Program-made: the position numbers and the translations under genes
Shown here: one piece after another, positions 60,766 to 64,000 of the stretch
How the letters are laid out: the number at the start of each line of letters is the position of its first letter
How positions within the stretch are numbered: position 1 is the first letter of the stretch
Notes under the pieces: generated by a model
The model's input: only the letters and a program-made list of their open reading frames with translations
What the model was told of the DNA's origin: nothing
Databases searched by the model: none
Origin: Strongylocentrotus purpuratus
Taxonomy: Eukaryota; Echinodermata; Echinoidea; Camarodonta; Strongylocentrotidae
DNA length: 64,000 nucleotides
Direction: 5' to 3'
Assembly (NCBI RefSeq): GCF_000002235.5
Contig: NW_022145609.1
Location: forward strand, 30,419,301 to 30,483,300

Positions 60766-63700
60766 GAAGGGAAAGGGAAAGAGGAGAGAAAGGGGAAAAA
60801 AGAAGAGGAAGAAGAAAAGAAAAGAGAGATGAAGTGAATCGGGGGGGGGCAAAAGGTCTTGCCTCCCAGGCTGTTGCCTACCCCACCCCCCCCCCACCCC
60901 CCTCCAATCAACCAATAAAAGAGAAGGAAGGAAAGGAAAATTTTAAAAAAGGAAAAGAGGAGATAAAGGGAAGAAAAAAGAGGAAGAAGAAAAGAAAAGA
61001 AGGGGGATATCAGTTGCAATTTTCCCGCCAACAAGTTGTGGATCGGGGGGGGGGGGGGGCAAAAGGCCCTTGCCTACCCCCCCCCCCCCCCCCGTCCCCG
61101 CTAAAAAAAAAAGAGAGAAGGGAAGGGAAAGGGAAAGAGGAGAGAAAGGGAAAGAAAAAGAAAGAGAATGAAGAAAGGTAAGGGATATCAGTTGCAATTT
61201 CCCTGCCAACAAGATGTAGATCGGGGGGGGGGGGGGGGGCACTGGCGTACTGATAGGGGAGGGGGGGGGGGGGGGGGGCTTTGGGGAAATAAAATTCAAA
61301 AGTGGTTTATTGCATTCATTCATCTACGTTCACCTCATAATCTTATATCCCTCCATTTTACAGTACATAAGCATTTAGATATATATCAAAGTACTTTAAC
61401 AGGATACATGTCATGATACTATACGGAGGCGAATATTATTTTTATTTCGATATTCTGAAACCAATATGTATATTAAAAACATTAAGGAATAATGGTAATG
61501 CACTCATAAATGCATTCCGTGTATGTAAGTAAATAATCATTATGCATATAGAGTAGGTAAATATATAAAGTCTAAACAAACTTTGGACAATATAAGCTAG
61601 TAGGCCTACTTACCCGTAGAGGCCATTATCTCTTGAGAAGTAACTTTCACCCAAAACTCGTTGTACTCTAGAAGAAAGGTCGCCCTGAGGGAAAGACATA
61701 ACATGCAAAAGGCAGGTCAACCTTTATTTAAAATCTACTAAAATCGAAAAATATTTAAATCTCAATCCGTACCCAACGAGATGAAAATTCATTTTAGTTA
61801 TTTACGAATAGGTTAGTTATGTCCCTACATTTGTCTTTTCATCTGTCGTAATGTAGTTAACTCGATTTCTTTGATCTTATTTTTGTTTTGGGGTAACATA
61901 GATGAAAGTGAGTTGGCCTATACTACATTCATTTCATATTATGTGACATCACAAAGTGATTTCGTCCAAATCTATATACAAAATAAGTGGAGCAGCTGCA
62001 CCCACTCCCCTTGATCGGAGGCCTAGAGAAAAAGAAAAATACCAAGATCAAATTGTCCATGATCTTCAAAAATTAACTTGTTTTGCTCGTTATATATTTT
62101 GACTTAATACTTTCGCCACTCGAATAAACTTGATTTCACAAATACCTGCCCATTATGAAAATACTTCTTTATCCCCGTCGCTACTGAAAACAACACTAAG
62201 AAACCCAGCCTGTCCTCCCCCTCTCTTCCCCCACAACTTCCCTTTCATGATTCCCGATCAGAATGCGTCATAAGCAAATAAAACAAAAACGATATTGTAA
62301 GATAAAAGACTTGAATAAATATATAGTTAAATGAATGAGTAAATAAATGGATCAATCAATCGTCAAATTAAAGAAAATAAACAATATTTTGAAAAATAAT
62401 GAAATGAATGAATGATTTGATTAATATGCGAATAACTGAATATATAAATATATAGCTATATAGATATAGGCTATGTATAAATGAATATAAGATAAATGGA
62501 TTTAAAAAAACCCATATTAATAGTAAATGAATGAATAAATGAATACATAAGTAAATAGATAAATACTAATGAATAAACATAATGAGTGCAATTTGTGTGT
62601 CCAAAATTGAAGTCTCCAATTTTCTTTCCGCCTCTATAATATTAGTTTAATTTAATTCCGCAAGTAAAAAGTGGTGTATTGACTCTTTTTCTTGAAACAA
62701 TAGAAATAAATACATTAATTAATTAATTAATAAATGAGTAAAGGAATAAGTAAATAAATAAATGAAGGTATGAATGAATGAATAAATGAAGGTATGAATG
62801 AATAAATAAATGAACCCACGTAAAAATAACGTTCCCGACATCACTACTAGGAGCGGTCCAGGTAAAGGATGTTCCCGCCTCTTTGTGGGCGTAGCTTGTA
62901 TGGGTAACGCTGTCTCCAGGGTCGGTGCATTGTAGAAGTTTGGTGTTAGTCGGTGGGTCGCTGAACGTGCCGACCAGGGTGTCGTCCGCCAACCGAGCCT
63001 GCAGGAGAATACCTCTGAATGATCTGCCGGTGACGGACACTAAATTAGGGAAAACAGAGTCCGGTCAATAATTATATAGCCAAATAGATAAATAGAACAG
63101 ATACGTGAACGTAATTCATATGATAATAATTATGATAATAATCATTATTTTGTGTACCCATCAGGAGAAGCCTCATCAGCATCAAAGCTGTTCTTGCAGA
63201 TGGTACGACAATTATGTTTACCCCCATGTTTCCATAAAACTCTCGACAGGTGAACAAAAACGTCTTCATTTCGTTCTGATCTCCGACAAGACAACAACAA
63301 CAATAATACATTTGCCGAAAAAGCCAACATTCTGAGGGGGGGGGGGTGGGTAGCATACCGTGCTAGAACAGCACCACTTGAGCAATGCCCATATACTTAT
63401 ATAATCATTTGTTTGTATCGCCCAACCACTTAGTACATAAACATTATATTTAGCGTTTGAAAAGTGTCCAAGTTTTTAGGGTAAAAGGGAAATTCATGTG
63501 TGAAATCCATACCGTTGTAGGGATTTCCTACGGTGATTGCATTGTCGACATAATTGGTAGCTGTCTAGAGGCACATTTTTGGCTGTGCCTCTGAAGTTGA
63601 ATATTGAATTTGTCATCGATTTCAATTGACAATTTTTTTTTTTACTTCTGTTTTTGTAATCGATGATGCTATAACACTCGCACCATTGCATATGAATGTA

Positions 63701-64000
63701 CTTGGCATTGTTTTACAATTATATAAAGGAACACTGTGCTATATATTTCTACTAAATAATCGATATTTCATCGAAATTTCTCAATCGCTTAACGCATACC
63801 TGTGAGCACTTCAGATGGAGTGTACATGTTCTTGCTGACGCTGAGAGAATAGGGACTTGGCCCAGTTTGAGGCGGGATGATCACACTTGCGCTATACCGA
63901 TGACCCGGTGTCAAGTTCACACAAGCATTGATGGGGGCGCCCGATGGATAAGCCATGACGAGAGGAAGGACAGCCAGGAATGCGAGAGACCAAAAGTATG
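42696..64000 (-). CDS. Gene D: secreted Reeler-Kazal-DOMON-TSP1x3 protein (5' partial, 11 exons)
   Basis: Exons, 5' to 3' on the minus strand: 64000-63800, 63039-62820, 61684-61614, 60414-60298, 51107-50923, 50139-49939, 48582-48435, 46407-46231, 44626-44450, 43799-43606, 43121-42696. All junctions have GT-AG ends and matching phases, and together they give 704 residues plus stop. In partial numbering: signal peptide 1-16, Reeler about 17-163, Kazal-like 164-203, DOMON about 210-375, TSP1 at 381-439, 440-498 and 499-560, acidic tail 564-704. Family knowledge: Reeler and TSP1 occur together in F-spondin, and Reeler plus DOMON in FRRS1-type reductases. Here there is no spondin-N domain, no b561 and no membrane anchor, so I infer a secreted extracellular-matrix, adhesion or defence protein. 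The start codon lies just beyond position 64000. Small neighbouring genes to the left share its last two exons. No gene symbol can be assigned with confidence. Confidence 0.85.
43606..43799 (-). CDS. Gene D exon 10: TSP1 domain 3
   Basis: A 194-bp exon (phase 1 in, 0 out) encoding [27 protein letters not shown] and [12 protein letters not shown], six cysteines. It differs from exons 8-9 but closely matches gene B exon 2 (25707-25891), including the splice sites. A C-run hAT-type insert lies just beyond the donor. Confidence 0.9.
43980..44890. repeat. Tandem duplication around TSP1 exon 9, copy 1
   Basis: Includes GGTGGAGGTGTCTCCTCGAC (about 44088), the C runs, exon 9 and the flank to about 44890. 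Matches 45790-46680. Confidence 0.8.
44450..44626 (-). CDS. Gene D exon 9: TSP1 domain 2
   Basis: A 177-bp phase 1-1 exon encoding [13 protein letters not shown], an [12 protein letters not shown] strand and six cysteines. It is a recent duplicate of exon 8. Symmetrical phases let such an exon be added or lost without shifting the frame. Confidence 0.9.
45400..45590. mobile_element. hAT-type G/C-run fragment in gene D intron 8
   Basis: Ends CTGCGTACGCGCCTG at 45588, the inverse of the CAGGCGCGTACGCAGG end. C and A runs inside. Left end not defined. Confidence 0.45.
45790..46680. repeat. Tandem duplication around TSP1 exon 8, copy 2
   Basis: Same order of sequence as 43980-44890, with exon 8 inside. 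The coding exon is the best conserved part. Confidence 0.8.
46231..46407 (-). CDS. Gene D exon 8: TSP1 domain 1
   Basis: A 177-bp phase 1-1 exon. It encodes [13 protein letters not shown] with the WxxWxxW C-mannosylation-type motif, a basic [12 protein letters not shown] strand and six cysteines in TSP1 spacing. It is nearly identical to exon 9, 1.8 kb away, and flanking intron DNA is duplicated with it. Confidence 0.9.
46733..47015. repeat. Repeat shared with 53597-53760
   Basis: GAAGGAAACACTTC through TTTTCCTTCAAC matches 53597-53755. This copy has an extra insert of about 100 bp (46802-46905) with CTCTAAGCGCTTTACAGA, a SINE-like tail. Gene D intron 7. Confidence 0.6.
47016..48110. other. 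Gene D intron 7, no exon recognised
   Basis: AT-rich sequence. A plus-strand reading with a signal-like start (47783) is discussed under rejected items. Confidence 0.4.
48116..48311 (+). mobile_element. tRNA-derived SINE of echinoderm type
   Basis: Box A TAGCTCAGTCGGTAGAGC and box B GGGTTCGAAAC are nearly perfect. A tRNA-unrelated part follows (ACCAGGTCCCTCGGGGAGGA, CATTTATGCTTTCTTAGCAG). I recall similar SINEs in sea urchin DNA, which is part of the basis for the organism guess. Gene D intron 7. Confidence 0.75.
48435..48582 (-). CDS. Gene D exon 7: DOMON domain, C-terminal part
   Basis: Encodes [15 protein letters not shown] and [14 protein letters not shown], the typical DOMON end with its His. 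Two donors are possible: after CCCATG (GTAACT, phase 0) or at 48434 (GTAAGTAT, phase 1). The second matches the phase-1 entry of the next TSP1 exon and has the better consensus, so I used it. Confidence 0.82.
49081..49917. mobile_element. Foldback palindrome, about 837 bp, in gene D intron 6
   Basis: The whole insert is an imperfect inverted repeat. Outer ends TCCTGCATCAAAAAT, then GGCTTTTGATTGGTTA and GAGCTCGTCACATGACC, then inner arms CCTCGGTGACTCCAAAAG and CCTCTTGCGCATAGTTTTAA. The centre is near 49525. It has no coding capacity. It ends about 20 bp from the exon 6 donor. Confidence 0.85.
49939..50139 (-). CDS. Gene D exon 6: DOMON domain, middle
   Basis: A 201-bp phase 0-0 exon starting [15 protein letters not shown], which continues the GFS...M-GSD signature of FRRS1-type DOMON domains. 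Its donor GTGAGT lies about 20 bp from the end of a large palindromic insertion (49081-49917). Confidence 0.88.
50554..50857. mobile_element. Non-autonomous hAT element, 304 bp, gene D intron 5
   Basis: Ends CAGTGGCGAATCCAGG and CCTGGATCCGCGCCTG, flanked by perfect AATGGGGG duplications (50546-50553, 50858-50865). CAGTGGCG with 8-bp duplications is the hAT hallmark. The inside has G and C runs. Confidence 0.88.
50923..51107 (-). CDS. Gene D exon 5: DOMON domain, first part
   Basis: Flanked by TTTTACAG and GTTAGT. It encodes a Cys-rich entry (RCVPDG, CNGPRC) and the DOMON signature [11 protein letters not shown] at its end. It is separated from exon 4 by a 9.2-kb repeat-filled intron. Entry is phase 1 and exit phase 0. 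Confidence 0.88.
51180..54620. other. Gene D intron 4, left part
   Basis: AT-rich, with C-run inserts (51642, 53001), the repeat shared with 4275 (52510-52555) and with 46733 (53597-53755), and a LINE/SINE-like end TTCAAGTTTATTTGTTTCAC at 54285. No exon seen. Confidence 0.5.
54635..55044. mobile_element. MITE, about 410 bp, ends TTCAGACTACA
   Basis: Inverted ends CCGTTCAGACTACAACC and TTTTCAGACTACAGG. Sub-terminal CGTATA words occur in both orientations. Possible TA target duplication. Gene D intron 4. Confidence 0.6.
55333..55555. repeat. Minisatellite, about 15-bp unit (CCAGAGGTAAAAATG)
   Basis: Imperfect tandem units of AGAGGTAAAAATGCC type, next to a (TAA)n stretch at 55065-55110. Confidence 0.75.
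55591..55888 (+). pseudogene. LINE reverse transcriptase fragment
   Basis: An open frame reads [24 protein letters not shown], then IYADDVVIY and [14 protein letters not shown], the RT motifs with the YADD catalytic box of non-LTR elements (Jockey/CR1-like). It has no start and is cut off at 55889 by a CAGGCGCGCCGGAAG end of another element. Confidence 0.85.
55889..56330. repeat. GGAAG-type repeat with GGCAGAGCCCCC tandem units
   Basis: After the CAGGCGCGCCGGAAG end come near-tandem units of about 100 bp containing GTCCAGGG...AGAGCCCCCGGAAGC and TTACGGTCAGATGAGC. The same units resume at 59332-59600 beyond the inserted hAT element. Confidence 0.6.
56339..59331. mobile_element. 3-kb non-autonomous hAT element carrying a satellite
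   Basis: Ends CAGGCGCGGATCCAGG and CCTGGATCCGCGCCTG, flanked by perfect CCAGGGGG duplications (56331-56338, 59332-59339). Its right end matches the small element at 50554. Body: purine-rich segments, G/C runs, then a 17-copy satellite. No transposase seen. Confidence 0.8.
57305..59205. repeat. Satellite, about 111-bp unit, 17 copies
   Basis: Units carry GACAAGGATTAAGAGTCGAG, ACGAATCGTCTTCTTTCT and the near-palindrome CCGCGCTTCGCGCGGGAGGG. The starts run from 57315 to 59098. Alternate units resemble each other (higher-order pattern). Confidence 0.9.
59640..59880. repeat. Dispersed repeat shared with 34720-34930
   Basis: CCATGACATAATGGCTTCTAA through GGTATCGAATAA matches the inside of the element at 34702. 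A C run precedes it. Confidence 0.6.
60298..60414 (-). CDS. Gene D exon 4: degenerate Kazal-like segment
   Basis: A 117-bp exon flanked by GTTGCAG and GTGAGT. It contains [11 protein letters not shown] followed by [12 protein letters not shown] and a closing Cys, which follows the Kazal pattern (CGSDGxxYxNxC...C). Only two of the six usual Kazal cysteines are present and the central one is Phe, so protease inhibition is doubtful. It is phase 1 at both ends. Confidence 0.75.
60685..61290. repeat. Nested G/C-run and purine-rich inserts, gene D intron 3
   Basis: Starts CAGGCGCGGATCCGAG, then alternating C runs, AGAGAG/GGAAAGG purine tracts and G runs, with TCAGTTGCAATTTCCC-type words repeated (61010, 61188) and CACTGGCGTACTGATAGG at 61240. 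Individual elements cannot be resolved. Confidence 0.55.
61614..61684 (-). CDS. Gene D exon 3: end of Reeler domain
   Basis: A 71-bp exon between TTTCCCTCAG and GTAAGT encodes [16 protein letters not shown], the final strand of Reeler domains (ATFVxxFxxFWV type). It enters at phase 2 and leaves at phase 1. Confidence 0.85.
62330..62820. repeat. (AATG)n/(AAAT)n-rich stretch next to gene D exon 2
   Basis: Imperfect AATGAATG and AAATAAAT runs, densest at 62700-62815, directly beside the exon 2 donor. Confidence 0.7.
62820..63039 (-). CDS. Gene D exon 2: Reeler domain core
   Basis: The acceptor AATTTAG precedes [17 protein letters not shown], the conserved Reeler strand, followed by a conserved Cys (LLQC) and [16 protein letters not shown]. 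The donor chosen is GTGGGT at 62819 (phase 2), because only this keeps exon 3 in the Reeler frame. A GT four bases further on would break it. Confidence 0.88.
63800..64000 (-). CDS. Gene D exon 1 (partial): signal peptide and start of Reeler domain
   Basis: The reverse strand reads [16 protein letters not shown], a hydrophobic signal core, then [10 protein letters not shown] and a histidine-containing stretch typical of the Reeler N-terminus. The donor GTATGC follows at 63799, phase 1. The initiator ATG is outside the window. Confidence 0.85.

Overview
The window looks like a piece of a marine deuterostome genome, probably an echinoderm or a close relative. The basis is short exons in long repeat-filled introns, extracellular modular proteins (Reeler, DOMON, thrombospondin type 1), tRNA-derived SINEs of echinoderm style, and many inserted repeats with long G or C runs. 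The exact species cannot be read from the sequence. The host coding signal I can support is all on the minus strand and is split into small exons. Nearly every long open frame on the plus strand is a repeat or an antisense shadow. The exception is the single long frame of an LTR retrotransposon.

Right half (about 42.7-64 kb): one large secreted modular gene, here called gene D, enters from the right edge. Eleven exons with matching splice phases give a 704-residue partial protein: signal peptide, Reeler, a Kazal-like segment, DOMON, three TSP1 domains and an acidic Ser/Pro/Thr-rich tail. It has no transmembrane or cytochrome b561 part.

Left half (0-38 kb): a tandem array of small genes, each with a signal-peptide exon, a TSP1-derived exon and a Ser/Pro/acidic tail exon. 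Gene A (142 aa, 10.09-4.96 kb) and gene B (194 aa, 27.85-24.29 kb) are complete. A third intact first exon (C, 36.08 kb) has its own promoter but no private downstream exons. Two more tail exons (22.9 and 23.6 kb) lie behind gene B. Gene B's TSP1 and tail exons match the last two exons of gene D, so the small genes look like budded-off copies of D's 3' end. Each intergenic spacer repeats the same order: tail exon, GA tract or other repeats, a 39-bp minisatellite carrying the nuclear-receptor site TCAAGGTCA in most units, shared spacer blocks, (CT)n tract, CCAAT and TATA boxes, signal exon. The left edge of the window starts inside such a promoter, so the array very likely continues to the left.

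Mobile DNA fills the rest: a young-looking Ty3/Gypsy LTR element (28.8-34.3 kb), a PIF/Harbinger transposon with long GGCGCC-rich arms (13.8-16.5 kb), and many non-autonomous hAT elements with G-runs and 8-bp target duplications, one of them 3 kb long and carrying a 17-copy satellite. There are also TA-flanked MITEs, foldback palindromes, LINE fragments, SINEs and satellites. Because the spacers are duplicated, several insertions can be compared directly with their empty site inside the same window.
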